In this document: positions 1 to 9,708 of the stretch, in pieces
Layout of the letters: every line of letters begins with the position of its first letter
Numbering within the stretch: the first letter of the stretch is position 1
DNA from: Streptomyces sp. Ag109_O5-1
Lineage (GTDB): Bacteria; Actinomycetota; Actinomycetes; Streptomycetales; Streptomycetaceae
Reading direction: 5' to 3'
Length of the DNA: 64,000 nt
Assembly: GCF_003814875.1 (NCBI RefSeq)
Contig: NZ_RKQF01000001.1
Span: forward strand, 11,579,956 to 11,643,955
Made by a program: the position numbers and the translations under genes
The notes under the pieces: generated by a model
Databases searched by the model: none
What the model saw: only the letters and a program-made list of their open reading frames with translations
Told to the model about the DNA's origin: nothing

Positions 1-405
1 CACGGTGGCCACGGCCTTGACGCGGTGGTCGCCGCCGGTGGCGGCCAGCGAGTACCCGCCGGAGGCGCAGATGCCCAGCAGGCCGATGCGGTCGGCATCG
101 ACGTCGTCGCGGGTGGTGAGGTGGGAGACGGCGGCTTTGAAATCCTCCACCCGCTGAGCGGGGTCTTCCAGGCCACGGGGCAGGCCGCCGGACTCGCCCT
201 GGTAGGCGGCGTCGAAGGCGAGGGTGACGAAGCCGCGCTCGGCCATCCGCTGGGCGTACGTGCCGGAGGTCTGTTCCTTCACACTGGTGCCGGGGTGACC
301 GACCACGAGCGCCGGCCGCGGACCCGACGCCGGCGTGTCGGGGGTGTAGAGGTGGCCGGCGAGCGGGATGCCGGCGCTGTCGAAGCTGACGGTGGTCTGG
401 GCCAT
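1..405 (-). CDS. alpha/beta hydrolase, 3' end cut by window edge
   Basis: The first 135 residues of a serine or cysteine hydrolase of the YcjY/dienelactone-hydrolase-like alpha/beta group are visible. The N-terminus reads MAQTTVSFDSAGIPLAGHLY. An oxyanion-type strand, LVVGHPGTSVKEQ, lies near residue 35, and a nucleophile elbow, GICASGGY, near residue 113. In this elbow the nucleophile is Cys or the following Ser. The acid and His residues lie outside the window. The ATG at 403-405 faces the regulator gene that starts at 600, leaving a shared 194-bp intergenic region, so that regulator may control it (inference). The substrate cannot be told from sequence. Fold call is good; specificity is unknown. 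Confidence 0.8.
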   Translation of the reverse strand, partial: MAQTTVSFDSAGIPLAGHLYTPDTPASGPRPALVVGHPGTSVKEQTSGTYAQRMAERGFVTLAFDAAYQGESGGLPRGLEDPAQRVEDFKAAVSHLTTRDDVDADRIGLLGICASGGYSLAATGGDHRVKAVATV

Positions 406-599
406 GAGGCACTCTCCCCGAGAGGTGATGACGTGTTGTAACGCACCGGCGCGGCGGCCTGGGGGCCCGCACCCTGCCGGGCACACATCCACGTTCTGTC
501 AGTCTCCGCACGAGCGGGAGAGCCAGGTTTCTGCCTGGGAAAGAACTTGCCCCCTCACACAGGTGCCGTGGCCGTCGCGGCGCAATGACACTTAAGAGC

Positions 600-1478
600 A
601 TGACTGCAGACTCCGACCCCCGGGCGCTGGGCGCCTTCCTCAAGGCCCGAAGGGCCCAGCTGACACCGCAAGAGTGCGGCCTTCCCGAGGGAGACTCCGC
701 CCGCAAAGTCGCCGGACTGCGCCGCGAGGAGGTCGCCCAGCTCGCCGCCATCAGCGTCGACTACTACACACGACTGGAACAGGGCCGCGTCCGGGCATCC
801 GTACCCGTGCTGACCACCCTGGCCCGCGCCCTGCGGCTCGACGACGACCAGCAGCAATACCTCTACGAACTCGCCGGCCGAATCGACGCCCACCCGCGCC
901 GCCGCCGGCCCGCCCAACGCCTGCGTCCAGCCATGCGACGTCTGCTCGACCAGCTCACCGAGACCCCCGCACTCGTCCTTGGCAAACGCCTGGACATCCT
1001 TGCCTGGAACCCCGCCGCCACAGCCCTCTACACCGACTTCGCCGCCTTCCCGGCGAACCGGCGCAACTACATGCGGCTGCTGTTCACGAGCCCAGTGGTC
1101 CGGCAACTGCACCAGGACTGGGCCCACGACGCCCGGGAAGCAGTCGCCGCGCTGCGCATGGAGGCCGCGGCCGACCCCGACGATCCCGACCTCGCCCAGC
1201 TCGTCGGCGAACTGTCCCTCCAGGACCCCGACTTCCGCACCTGGTGGGCCGAACACCACGTCAACAGCGCCAGTTACGGCACCAAGCACTACCGCCACCA
1301 CCTGGTGGGCGACCTCACCCTCGACTGCGACACCTGGACCAGCCCCGACGGCTCCGGACAGAGACTGATGATCCTGACCGCCGAACCCGGCAGCCCCTCC
1401 CACGACGCCCTGCGCATCCTCACCTCATGGACCACCCAGCAACCGAGCACCGGCCGGACGGAGGACCTGACGCGATGA
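600..1478 (+). CDS. XRE-family regulator with MmyB-like ligand domain
   Basis: This is a 292-aa DNA-binding regulator. Residues 5-75 form the helix-turn-helix: ALGAFLKARRAQ, then LRREEVAQLAAISVDYYTRLEQG, which is split here only by the motif boundaries. The C-terminal 180 residues match the MmyB-like PAS-type ligand domain that follows this HTH in many actinobacteria (LGKRLDILAWNPAATALY, then MRLLF). I chose the ATG at 600, which follows AAGAG, over the ATG at 585, which has no ribosome site. The stop overlaps the next ORF by four bases (ATGA), so the two genes are translationally coupled. It is divergent from the hydrolase at 1-405. The ligand is unknown. Confidence 0.88.
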   Translation: MTADSDPRALGAFLKARRAQLTPQECGLPEGDSARKVAGLRREEVAQLAAISVDYYTRLEQGRVRASVPVLTTLARALRLDDDQQQYLYELAGRIDAHPRRRRPAQRLRPAMRRLLDQLTETPALVLGKRLDILAWNPAATALYTDFAAFPANRRNYMRLLFTSPVVRQLHQDWAHDAREAVAALRMEAAADPDDPDLAQLVGELSLQDPDFRTWWAEHHVNSASYGTKHYRHHLVGDLTLDCDTWTSPDGSGQRLMILTAEPGSPSHDALRILTSWTTQQPSTGRTEDLTR

Positions 1479-1864
1479 CCCCATGGACACCCGAAGATCT
1501 CGCTCTTCTCACCGGGTCCGAATCCCTTGTCCTAACCGCCGGGGACGACGATCACCTTGGCGTGGAGATCGGTATGGTCCTGGTTGGTGGCGAGCTGTAT
1601 GTCCGCGCCTACCGAGGGGTCCGCTCCAGCTGGTACCAGGCGGCGCACAAGCACAGCCACGGACAGATCCGGGTGGGGGCCGTCGCACGCGACGTCCTCC
1701 TGGAAACCCGTGACACCAGGCCCGCCTCCGAGATCGACGCTGCCTACCGGAACAAGTACGGACAGGCGGCCGGCGCCCTCGCGGCGAGCCGCCGGGCACA
1801 CGCCGCGACGATACGGATCGACCCGGCGACCTCATCGAACGGCGCCGCGGGCCTGGTCCGCTGA
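1475..1864 (+). CDS. DUF2255 family protein
   Basis: A 129-aa protein that fits the DUF2255 family, a small flavin-reductase/PNPOx-like fold. The pattern includes LTGSESLVLTAGDDDHLGVE, VGGELYVRAYRGVRSSWYQA near residues 35-55, and IDAAYRNKYGQ near 90. No catalytic residue is established for the family. Its start overlaps the stop of the MmyB-type regulator (ATGA), so they form a two-gene operon. The final 15 residues are low complexity. The function is unknown; the link to the upstream regulator is inferred from overlap only. Confidence 0.75.
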   Translation: MTPWTPEDLALLTGSESLVLTAGDDDHLGVEIGMVLVGGELYVRAYRGVRSSWYQAAHKHSHGQIRVGAVARDVLLETRDTRPASEIDAAYRNKYGQAAGALAASRRAHAATIRIDPATSSNGAAGLVR

Positions 1865-2308
1865 CGGAACGGGGGCCGGGCAGCGTCAGCGCGCAGCAGC
1901 GCACGCTCACCGGCGGCCCTGTCCGGCGAGACTGCTCGTCAGGTTGACAGCGCCAAGGCGATCAGCCAGTGATTCCTAATGCGGTCTGACAAGCCGCGAG
2001 GGCTTTTGGCGGTGCGAGCTCGTAGCACCGCCCGTCGCGTAGGAGTGCCTAGAGGACTGAGTCCAAGACCCTGGTCACGCACGCCACCAGCCAGGCGGCG
2101 CGCTGAGCTTCCTCGGCTACGAAGTGAAAGCCCAGCGATGCGACACGAAGCTCACGGGACCACGACGCTCCGTCAACGGTGCCATCGGGCTTTTCGTGCC
2201 ACGGGAGGTAATCCGGCAGCGTTGTGCCTCCTACATGGGTGGCGGGAAACCGAAACTCCGTGGTGTGCTTCTCCCTTGAGTTTCGCGGTTTTGGCGGGCC
2301 TGATGTGA
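1865..2308. other. No recognised gene
   Basis: About 440 bases without a convincing gene. A minus-strand reading at roughly 2049-2290 (containing PDYLPWHEKPDGTVDGASWS and ending at a stop near 2049) has protein-like composition. It could be the tail of a lost gene, but it matches no family I recognise. Confidence 0.4.
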
Positions 2309-3184
2309 TCATGCTGCGTGGGTGAGTCCTGCTTGGGCCCAGGCTTCCTGGACGGTCCGGATTTCGGCGTCGGTCGGCTGGCCTGCGGCAGCGGGAAGAA
2401 ATCGGGTGGCGATGATCACGCGGCGGAGCTTGGCGAGCATGTCGGCGAAGGCTGGGTCGGTCTTGGTGGTATACCAGGGGGCTTGCTCGCGGCGGTCGGC
2501 GGCGTCGTTCGGGTGGTGGCCGTGCAGTGCGTACCAGATGACGGTGATCGAGTAGCAGTACAGGCCGAAGGGGACGGTGCGGCTGCGGGCCTGTCCGACG
2601 ACGAGTAGGGCGCGGGCTTCGGCGAAGGTGACCTCGATGGACCACCGCCAGGCGTATCTGGTGACCAGCGCCGTGGCCGGGGTGTCGGGGTCGGTGGTGA
2701 CCAGGGCCAGGTCGTAGCCGGTGTCGGTGCCGTCGTCGCGGATCAGGATCACTCGGACGGTCTGGGTGTGGAAGGAGCCGTACCACAGGCAGCGGACCTC
2801 GGCGATCCGCACCTGGTCGGTGCGGCCATAGCGTTTGACCCGCGCGGTCGTGAATGTCGCGGTCGCCGCGAGGTCGGCGGCCGTGCCCAGCCGGGCGCCT
2901 TTAAGGCGGGGGCGGCCGCGTCTGCCGGTCGGCGGCGGCGCGAGATCGAACAGCACGGCGTTGGCCAGCAACCGGACCATCGACGCAGCGAGTTCGACCT
3001 TCGACGGCCCGGCCTTCGGCCGCCACAGCCTGGCTGCCACCGGCAGGCACACCGGCCGGGTGAGGAACGGCAGCTCCACGACGATCCCGATCACCACGAA
3101 GCACGTCCCCCGCCCGACCGGCTTGGCACCGGCCGCCGCGCCGTCGTGCTGTCGCGGCCTTCCTGGAAGTGAGCAGTCTTTCAA
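2309..3184 (-). pseudogene. Decayed DDE transposase (IS4/DDE_5 type)
   Basis: The open frame codes for the C-terminal two thirds of a DDE transposase. The first conserved block (HDGAAAGAKPVGRGTC) is near its start, with no initiator region before it. Between MVRLLAN and AVLFDLAPPPTGRRGRP about 40 residues that family members carry, including the second catalytic Asp region, appear to be missing. The Y-R-E-R pattern in RYAWRWSIEVTFAEAR (a YREK-type signature) is kept. With the N-terminus lost and an internal deletion, this copy cannot be active. It marks mobile-element activity just upstream of the NACHT gene. Confidence 0.8.
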
Positions 3185-3485
3185 GGCTGACCTGTGCGTT
3201 GCTCAGTTCGGAGAGCGGGATCCATTGAATACTACTGATGGGTAAGTTGGTTGGGTGTGTCGGCTGAGCCGGTGTGGCCTGCGAATTTCCGAGTTCTGCG
3301 CACTATGAGCGTTGGTTGTTCAGGCTTGCGGAGCCGCCGGTAGTAGCGGTCGAGTTGGTGGCACTGGTGCAGGCCGTGGTCACCTTCCGGACGAGCTCGA
3401 AGCCCGGCCCAGCCAGGGCGAGCCTGGGGGGCTTGGGGCCTGCGCAAGGCATGGCGCCGGAGTCGGAGCGGGAGAGAATAGACCG

Positions 3486-6400
3486 ATGCGATATTCATGG
3501 CGACGGTCTCTGCGCCCCCTCGCCGTCCGCATGGACGGGGAGCCTGACCCACTCGACGACCGTCTTGAAGCCGACGGTGCGCTGGGTCTGGACGAGCTTC
3601 GGGACGTGCCGGTCGTCGTGATGCTGGGGGAGCGCGGCGCAGGCAAGTCTGTGGCCCTGGAACAGGAACACGCCTTGCTCCGCGAGGAGGGCATGCAAGC
3701 TGAGCCTTTCTTGCATCTGGGCCGGGACGTCTTCGACCTGATGTCTGCGAGTACCGCCTTCGGCCAGCGCTTGCATCAGTCGCAAGGGCAGGTGCGGCAT
3801 GTGCTGCTGGACGGGCTGGACGAGGGCATGAGTGATGTACCCGGTCTCGACAAAGTCCTCCTGCACCAGCTGCGGGTCATGGAACCGTGGCACCGTGAGG
3901 GTCTGCGGCTGCGTATCACCTGCCGTACCAGCCGTTGGTCCGACGTGCTGGAGGGCGGACTGCGGGAGCTGTGGCCCCAGCCCGGCCAGGTGGCGATGAT
4001 GACGCTCATACCGCTCAACCAACACGACATGCGACATGCGGCCGAGCAACGGGGCCTGGACGCGCCCGCCTTCGTTAAGAAGATCACCGGCCGCAGCCTG
4101 CAGGCCTTGGCCCAGCAGCCGGTCACCCTCCAACCTCTGCTGGAGGCCCAGGCGCGAGGGGAAAAGCTCCCCGAAACAGTAGCCGAGGCCTACGACCAGG
4201 CATGCCGGAGCCTGTGCACGGAGACCTGGTCCCAGGACTTTGCCCGGCGTCAGACACGGCCTGCGGCGGATCACCTGCTGGATGTGGCTCGCTGGGCTGC
4301 TGCTGCCCTCCAGTTCAGCCGTAGCCCGGCCCTGACGGACGGCGAGCCGGAGACAGGGGAGGAACTGCATCTCGACAGCCTGTCCGGCCCAGGCGTTCCC
4401 GGCCTCGTCCCCGAACCGGCGTGCCACCGCCACGAACTGCTGCACCTGACCGAGTCCGCCCTGCTGGCACCCGTGGGCCGACGCCGCTGGGTTTTCGCCC
4501 ACCGTGGCTACCAGGAACACCTGGCGGCACAGTACCTCCATGCCCGGATCGCTCCCGCCGTGCGCTCCCAGCTGCTGTGGACGGGCAGCGGCCTTGCCCG
4601 CCATGTACTGCCGGAGCACCGGGAGATCGCCGCCCGTCTCGCGGTCACCGATCCGGATTTCTTCGAGGACCTGCTCGCCCATGAGCCCTTGGTCCTGCTG
4701 CTCGCCGACCTTCCCGTCCTGCCGGCCGCACAGCGCCAGCGGGTCGCCCAGGCTCTCCTCGACGCGGTCCTTAGCGACGGCTTTGAGCGTCTCGACTACG
4801 CGCTGCTGCGGAAACTGGACCATCCCGCCCTTGCCGAACAGCTCAGGCCCTTCCTCACACCGGTGACGCACTCCGATCAGCTGTACCTGGCTTTGTGGAT
4901 CGCCACGCAGTGCCACCCGGCCGGTCTGGCACCCGACCTGCTCTCGGTGGCGCAGGACACCGCGTTGCCCGTGCGGTTGCGGTCTTTCGCCCTGCACGCG
5001 CTAGAGGAGTACGCGAAGGACGACGGGACGGTCGCACGACTGCGCCTGCTGGCCACCGACGCGAAACCAGACGTCGTCGAGGCGGCGTTGGAGCAGCTAT
5101 GGCCTCAGCATCTGACGATCACCGAGTACGCCGACCTGCTGCCCGTCCGGCAGATGGTGACCTACAAGCTGCGGTACACGCACATCCAGATACTCACCGA
5201 CTACAACCTCAAAGAGGCTCTTACCTGGGCGGTTACGACCCTCAACGAACGCCGCCCCAAAGCACTGATCGCTCTAGTCTTGGTGGCCCAGGGCATTCGC
5301 TTCCTGGGTCAGGCACAAACACGGAGCCCGAGCCCGGATTTCCGAGAGGTGCTGGCGGGCCAGGCGCTGGCCGCCGTGGCGGCACAGCCCGAGCTGTCCT
5401 ACCCCGTCGAAGCCCGCACCCCTTTCGAGTACCTGCACGACTCTTTGGACAGCGCCCCCGCGCTGCGCCGCCGACTCGCCGAGCACGTCCTGCGCCACAG
5501 CAGTTCGGACCGCGTCCTGCATCTCCTCCTCACCAACCCTGACGTGGGTCTGTTTCCGTCCGAGGACCTGCGGTACTGGGCGGAGCGGTGGCCGGATCTC
5601 CCGCCCAAGGTGCGGCGCACCGCCCAGCCGCTCTTCAGCAGCCGCCCCCGGCCCGAGGACGAGCCGCTGAAAGAAGCCGTCGAGACAGCCCGGCAGGCAG
5701 ACGAAGAGCTCCGGGAAGCCACCGCCTGGTGGGACGCCCCGCCTCCTGAGTGGCAATTGCGAAGGCAGAAAGAGGAAGAAGAACGGCGACGTGGCAACAC
5801 CTTCGACGAGGGCCGGTTCATCGCCGCCCTCGATGCGGTACAAGCGGCCGGGCCGGACACCGTGCGCGCGGCCTGGCTCGCCGTACTCCTCGATCACCTC
5901 CAGCGGACGTGCGACGGCCGGCCGGTTGAAGAGGCCGCACCGCTGGGCATGGTCGCCGCAGCACCGACACGCCCGCTCGCGGACAGCACCCTGAGTAAGA
6001 AGCTGACCACGGCCGCCCGACACGTTCTGGCGACAGCACCCGCGCACACAGCGCATCGCGTGACTGCCTGGGGTACCGAGTGGGGCCATGTCCCGGAACT
6101 GTCCGCGGCCGCGTTCCTGCCAGCTGGCGAATGGGAGGCGGCAGCGGGCACGGACACTGACCGGTGGGCGGGCTGGGCACTGGCCCTGGCTACCATGCAG
6201 ACCCTTGAACAGGACCGGGCCCTGCACAGCAAGCTGTTCGAACAATCCGCCCGCCACGCGGGAGCCGCGTTCACGGCCGTGCTCAGGGTGTGCCTGGAGC
6301 GTTTGGAGACTCACCGGGTCGCCGAGCTGGTTCAGTTCCTGCACGTACACCAAGCGCACGATGCCATCGGCCTCGTGCGGGACTGGGCGACGGCGCCCGG

Positions 6401-7616
6401 CCGCGTAGACGCAGCCTGGGGCGCCGTGGTGGTCACACTCTTCAGCCTCGGTGACGCCGCCGCCCTGAGCCTGCTGAAGAACACCGTGGCGGCTGATCCG
6501 TCCCCTGAGACACCCACGGCAGACCCGCAACGGTGGATCACCGCGGCCTACACCCTTCTGCCCCGGGCGGACCTGCACGAGCACTGGCCCTACATCCGCC
6601 GGGCATTCGACGATCCCCAGCTCTTTCACGCCCTGACCGACCGCATCGCCTCCCTCGGCACCGGCCACTGGCCCGCAGGCGTGGAAGGACTCGACGAAGC
6701 AGACCTCTGCGACCTGTACGAGCGCCTGTGTGCGAGAGAGGAACTCAGTCAGCCTCGGCCCGAGTACGAGCCGGGTGTCGCCTTCCAGATCACCAGACGG
6801 GACACCCTCCACGAACTCACCGATGCCCTGCCCCAGCTGATCGCTGGCAAAGGGACTACCCGGGCCGCCGGCCACCTCACCCGACTCGCCGCGTCAACCT
6901 CCCGCAATCCTGCCCGGCTAGGACGCCTGGCGCGTCGCGCTGCCCGCCAGGCAGCCCGACGCCACAGCCGCCCGCTGCCCGTGCACGAGTTGAGGAAACT
7001 CGCAGCTGATCACAGCCTGCGCGTGGTCGCCGACGAGGCACACCTCCTCGACGTCGTCATGGAGGCCTTGGACCGGGTTCAGCAGGCGCTGTCCGGCCCC
7101 AACGGAATGGCCATCCTGTTGTGGAACCGCGCTGCCGCAGCAGGCGATGCCGCAATGTGGCCGATGTGGGAGGAGGACTTCAGTGATCTCGTCATGGGCC
7201 TGCTGAAGATCCAACTCGGCGGGCAGCACGTCATCCTCAACCGTGAAGTCCAAATCGACCGCCCCGGCACCGGAGGAGGACGCACCGACATTCACATCCA
7301 GGCAGCAGACCCCTCTCACCACACCGAGCCCTTCACCGTGATCATCGAATCCAAGGGCTGCTGGAACAAGGACCTGCCTACGGCACTCTCCGAGCAGTTG
7401 GTAGACCGCTACCTGCGCCGACCCCGTACCGCAGGGATCTTCCTGGTCGGCTTCTTCGACTGCGATCAGTGGAGCTCATTGGCACGGCGGCGCTGCTCAC
7501 CCCGCCACACTCGCCAGGAGATCATGCACGAGCAAAAGCAACTGGCCGCCCGGCATGACGCCACGGTCCGCGCCAGAGTTCTCGACTGCAGGCCCCCCGG
7601 CGCCCAGACAGATTGA
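3486..7616 (+). CDS. NACHT-type STAND NTPase with C-terminal PD-(D/E)XK nuclease-like domain
   Basis: A 1376-aa protein. Walker A is GERGAGKS at residues 48-55. Walker B is LLDGLDEG at 107-114, the form typical of NACHT NTPases, and a sensor-1-like arginine strand (RLRITCRTSRW) follows near 141-152. Residues of about 370-1200 are leucine-rich and helical with no catalytic motif, suiting a HEAT-like sensor region. Near the C-terminus Asp1268 (RTDIHI) and Glu1288-x-Lys1290 (VIIESKG) form the D...ExK core of a PD-(D/E)XK nuclease. There is no N-terminal effector: the NTPase begins almost at once. The ATG at 3486 follows GGGAGAG; an open frame extends upstream to 3312 but is low complexity. Antiviral STAND proteins use an NTPase to trigger such effectors; phage defence here is inference. 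It has no partner genes and is flanked by transposase and integrase remnants. Confidence 0.82.
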   Translation: MRYSWRRSLRPLAVRMDGEPDPLDDRLEADGALGLDELRDVPVVVMLGERGAGKSVALEQEHALLREEGMQAEPFLHLGRDVFDLMSASTAFGQRLHQSQGQVRHVLLDGLDEGMSDVPGLDKVLLHQLRVMEPWHREGLRLRITCRTSRWSDVLEGGLRELWPQPGQVAMMTLIPLNQHDMRHAAEQRGLDAPAFVKKITGRSLQALAQQPVTLQPLLEAQARGEKLPETVAEAYDQACRSLCTETWSQDFARRQTRPAADHLLDVARWAAAALQFSRSPALTDGEPETGEELHLDSLSGPGVPGLVPEPACHRHELLHLTESALLAPVGRRRWVFAHRGYQEHLAAQYLHARIAPAVRSQLLWTGSGLARHVLPEHREIAARLAVTDPDFFEDLLAHEPLVLLLADLPVLPAAQRQRVAQALLDAVLSDGFERLDYALLRKLDHPALAEQLRPFLTPVTHSDQLYLALWIATQCHPAGLAPDLLSVAQDTALPVRLRSFALHALEEYAKDDGTVARLRLLATDAKPDVVEAALEQLWPQHLTITEYADLLPVRQMVTYKLRYTHIQILTDYNLKEALTWAVTTLNERRPKALIALVLVAQGIRFLGQAQTRSPSPDFREVLAGQALAAVAAQPELSYPVEARTPFEYLHDSLDSAPALRRRLAEHVLRHSSSDRVLHLLLTNPDVGLFPSEDLRYWAERWPDLPPKVRRTAQPLFSSRPRPEDEPLKEAVETARQADEELREATAWWDAPPPEWQLRRQKEEEERRRGNTFDEGRFIAALDAVQAAGPDTVRAAWLAVLLDHLQRTCDGRPVEEAAPLGMVAAAPTRPLADSTLSKKLTTAARHVLATAPAHTAHRVTAWGTEWGHVPELSAAAFLPAGEWEAAAGTDTDRWAGWALALATMQTLEQDRALHSKLFEQSARHAGAAFTAVLRVCLERLETHRVAELVQFLHVHQAHDAIGLVRDWATAPGRVDAAWGAVVVTLFSLGDAAALSLLKNTVAADPSPETPTADPQRWITAAYTLLPRADLHEHWPYIRRAFDDPQLFHALTDRIASLGTGHWPAGVEGLDEADLCDLYERLCAREELSQPRPEYEPGVAFQITRRDTLHELTDALPQLIAGKGTTRAAGHLTRLAASTSRNPARLGRLARRAARQAARRHSRPLPVHELRKLAADHSLRVVADEAHLLDVVMEALDRVQQALSGPNGMAILLWNRAAAAGDAAMWPMWEEDFSDLVMGLLKIQLGGQHVILNREVQIDRPGTGGGRTDIHIQAADPSHHTEPFTVIIESKGCWNKDLPTALSEQLVDRYLRRPRTAGIFLVGFFDCDQWSSLARRRCSPRHTRQEIMHEQKQLAARHDATVRARVLDCRPPGAQTD

Positions 7617-7920
7617 CAGGACAGACCGCACGGCCAGTGGACCGGCACTGATCCCCTCTTGACGGGCTCGGCCGCGCCGTGGCGTCGCGCTCCTTCGGCG
7701 GCCGTCAGCTTCTCCCTGCTGTGGGCCGCGACAAGGAGAAGCTCGGCGTACGTGTCGTTCCGTTGCCCCGGGAGATCTCGGTGCCTTGGGAACGGGGCGT
7801 TGGTGGTCTGACTCGTGCGCCTCCGCAGCAGGGGCTCGTACGAGCAGAGCGGCCAGGACACCCCACCGCTGCCGTACTGGCGCGTACGCACAAGAGCCTG
7901 TTCCCACGGCCCGGTCCGGC
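7617..7920. other. No recognised gene
   Basis: Spacer between the NACHT gene and the integrase remnant. Open frames on both strands are present but have no recognisable protein character. Confidence 0.35.
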
Positions 7921-8760
7921 CTACTGCACCCTGACTTGAACGCTGTACAGCGTGGTTGCCGCCCCGGAAATCTGTCCCTGTCCGGGGCCCTGCAGTTGCA
8001 GGACGACCTCGCACCGGTTCCCGCCTACGACCACTACGAACGCACCTGGCTGCCGCCCTCACCCCTGCTGTTCCAGCGGCATAGAGGCGGGGAGAACCGG
8101 GCGATCAGCTCCGGCGCCATCCGCACGTTGCTGACAACCGCGCTCGCGCACACCGGGCTGACCGACTCGGTCACCGGCGGCCCTCTGCACTTCACTCCGT
8201 ACGATTTCCGCAGGCTGTTCATCACCGACGCTGTCCTGAGCGGTCTGCCGCCGCACATCGCCCAGGTCATCGCCGGGCACCAGGACATCAACGTCACTCT
8301 CGGCTACAAGGCGGTCTATCCGGACGAGGCCGTCCAGGCTCATCTGGCCTTCCTTGCCCGAAGGCGAGCTATGCGACCCAGCGACGAGTACCGCGTCCCC
8401 ACCGACGAGGAGTGGACCGAGTTCCTCGGCCACTTCGAACGCCGCAAGGTCTCCACCGGAACTTGCGGACGCTCTTTCGGAACCCCCTGCATCCACGAAC
8501 ACGCCTGCGTGCGCTGCCCAATGCTCTGGCCCGACCCCACCCAACGCGACCGGATGGTCGAGATCCGCGACAACCTCATCGCCCGCATTGCCGAGGCCGA
8601 GCGCGAAGGCTGGCTCGGAGAAGTCGAGGGACTGCGGGTCAGCCTCGCCGGGGCTGAAGACAAACTCGCCCAGCTCGACCGCCGCCGCGGCAACCACATC
8701 GTTGTCGACCTCGGCATCCCCACTCCGCGCAAGGCAGCGGTCGACCCAACAGGCCAATGA
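7921..8760 (+). pseudogene. Tyrosine recombinase/integrase, C-terminal fragment
   Basis: Only the catalytic C-terminal part of a long Streptomyces-type integrase remains, beginning around YDHYERTWLPPSPLLFQ. The box normally TPHDFRR reads TPYDFRRLF near 8200, so the HxxR histidine is Tyr. The later GHQDINVTLGYKAVYP segment supplies the second His and the nucleophile Tyr. It is followed by the Cys-rich tail (GTPCIHEHACVRCPMLWPDP) that this integrase group has. The N-terminal half and a start codon are missing upstream, so it is a remnant. It supports a mobile origin for the NACHT gene next to it. Confidence 0.8.
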
Positions 8761-8787
8761 CCCCGTGTTGATCGAGCTCAGGGAGCG

Positions 8788-8997
8788 TCAGTTCACCTGG
8801 GACCGGCCGCGACCCGCACGGGGCGTTGCCGCCCGGGTCCACTGGACAAGGCGGTCAAGGACCGCCAACACGACTTCTTGGCGCTGAGACGGAAGAAAGG
8901 GCCACGTCAGCCATGCCGGCGCGGACAACAACACAACCGCCAGAAGAGGAAGCAGGAACAAGGCAACGAGAAACGGGCGCGACAGCCACACGGGCAT
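8788..8997 (-). CDS. Small membrane protein, 69 aa
   Basis: A short gene with a strong ribosome site: GGAGG seven bases before the ATG at 8997. The protein starts MPVWLSRPFLVALFLLPLL and holds one long hydrophobic segment at about residues 7-31, then an amphipathic tail (SQRQEVVLAVLDRLVQW). I do not recognise a named family. The start signal and hydrophobic profile argue for a real gene despite its size. It lies alone between an integrase remnant and an IS21 remnant. Confidence 0.5.
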   Translation of the reverse strand: MPVWLSRPFLVALFLLPLLAVVLLSAPAWLTWPFLPSQRQEVVLAVLDRLVQWTRAATPRAGRGRSQVN

Positions 8998-9134
8998 GCG
9001 TCAACCTCCAGGACTCTCCCCGGAAAGGGAACCGTGCTGGATGGCGACGCAAACTGGGCATCCCAGGCGCAGACGCGCATGGAATCTCCGGCCAGAGCCG
9101 ACATCCAGATACCGCTCGGACCATACCCTCAACA

Positions 9135-9441
9135 TCAGCTGCACAACCGCGAGTTCAGAGAATCCGGCCCACGAGCGGAACGCCACCCAGCGGTCGGACT
9201 CGCGTCGGTCTCGGAAGCCGAGGACCCGGGAGACTGCTGACCGCAGGTTGTCATAGCGGACCTTCCCGGTCGGCACTCCGCCCAGCACGTGGAAGGCGTG
9301 CAGGTGGCCTTCCAAGAATGCCTCAAGCCCGCACGAGGCCGAGATGCGGTGGACGGCCTTGCCCGAGTAGGACAGGCGGAAGGTGTAGGTAGCTCTCGAT
9401 CTCCACGACGCCGCCGGCCACTTGGGCATCAAGTCCGCCAC
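9135..9441 (-). pseudogene. IS21-family IstA transposase fragment
   Basis: About 100 residues from the catalytic core of an IS21 IstA protein: TFRLSYSGKAVHRISASCG, then VLGGVPTGKVRYDNLRSAV and ESDRWVAFRSWAGF. After this last block the frame continues as unrelated sequence, where IstA should go on for another 200 residues. The N-terminal HTH region is also absent. No IstB helper gene is present. It is a relic only. Confidence 0.8.
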
Positions 9442-9708
9442 GCTCGAGCGCTTCGAACAGGCAGCGGGCCAGCTCCCCGGACGCCCGGTCTCCCTCGGCT
9501 ACCTCCAACTCCTCACCCTGACTTGCACCCAGACGGGCCGCACCGCTCCCGCCTGCATCCCGCAGGCCGTCTCCGAGCCGGTGATCTCACTGCCGACCAC
9601 CCTGTAAGACACCACCGTGCCCCACCCCTGGTCGGGCACTTCGCAGCAGACCGGCTGTACCGCAGACCCAGGTGCACCGGCACCCGAACCGACCAGCGGA
9701 GGTCTTCC

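Noticed and set aside
3495..4997. 500-residue open frame on the minus strand
   Set aside because: It is antisense to the NACHT gene. Its residues are Gln/Gly/Val-rich shadow composition without domains; the plus-strand protein has clear motifs.
5274..6875. 533-residue open frame on the minus strand
   Set aside because: Also antisense to the NACHT gene. Long open shadows are normal at this GC content.
9422..9607. 61-residue plus-strand frame
   Set aside because: No ribosome site and no recognisable features; it overlaps the edge of the IS21 fragment.
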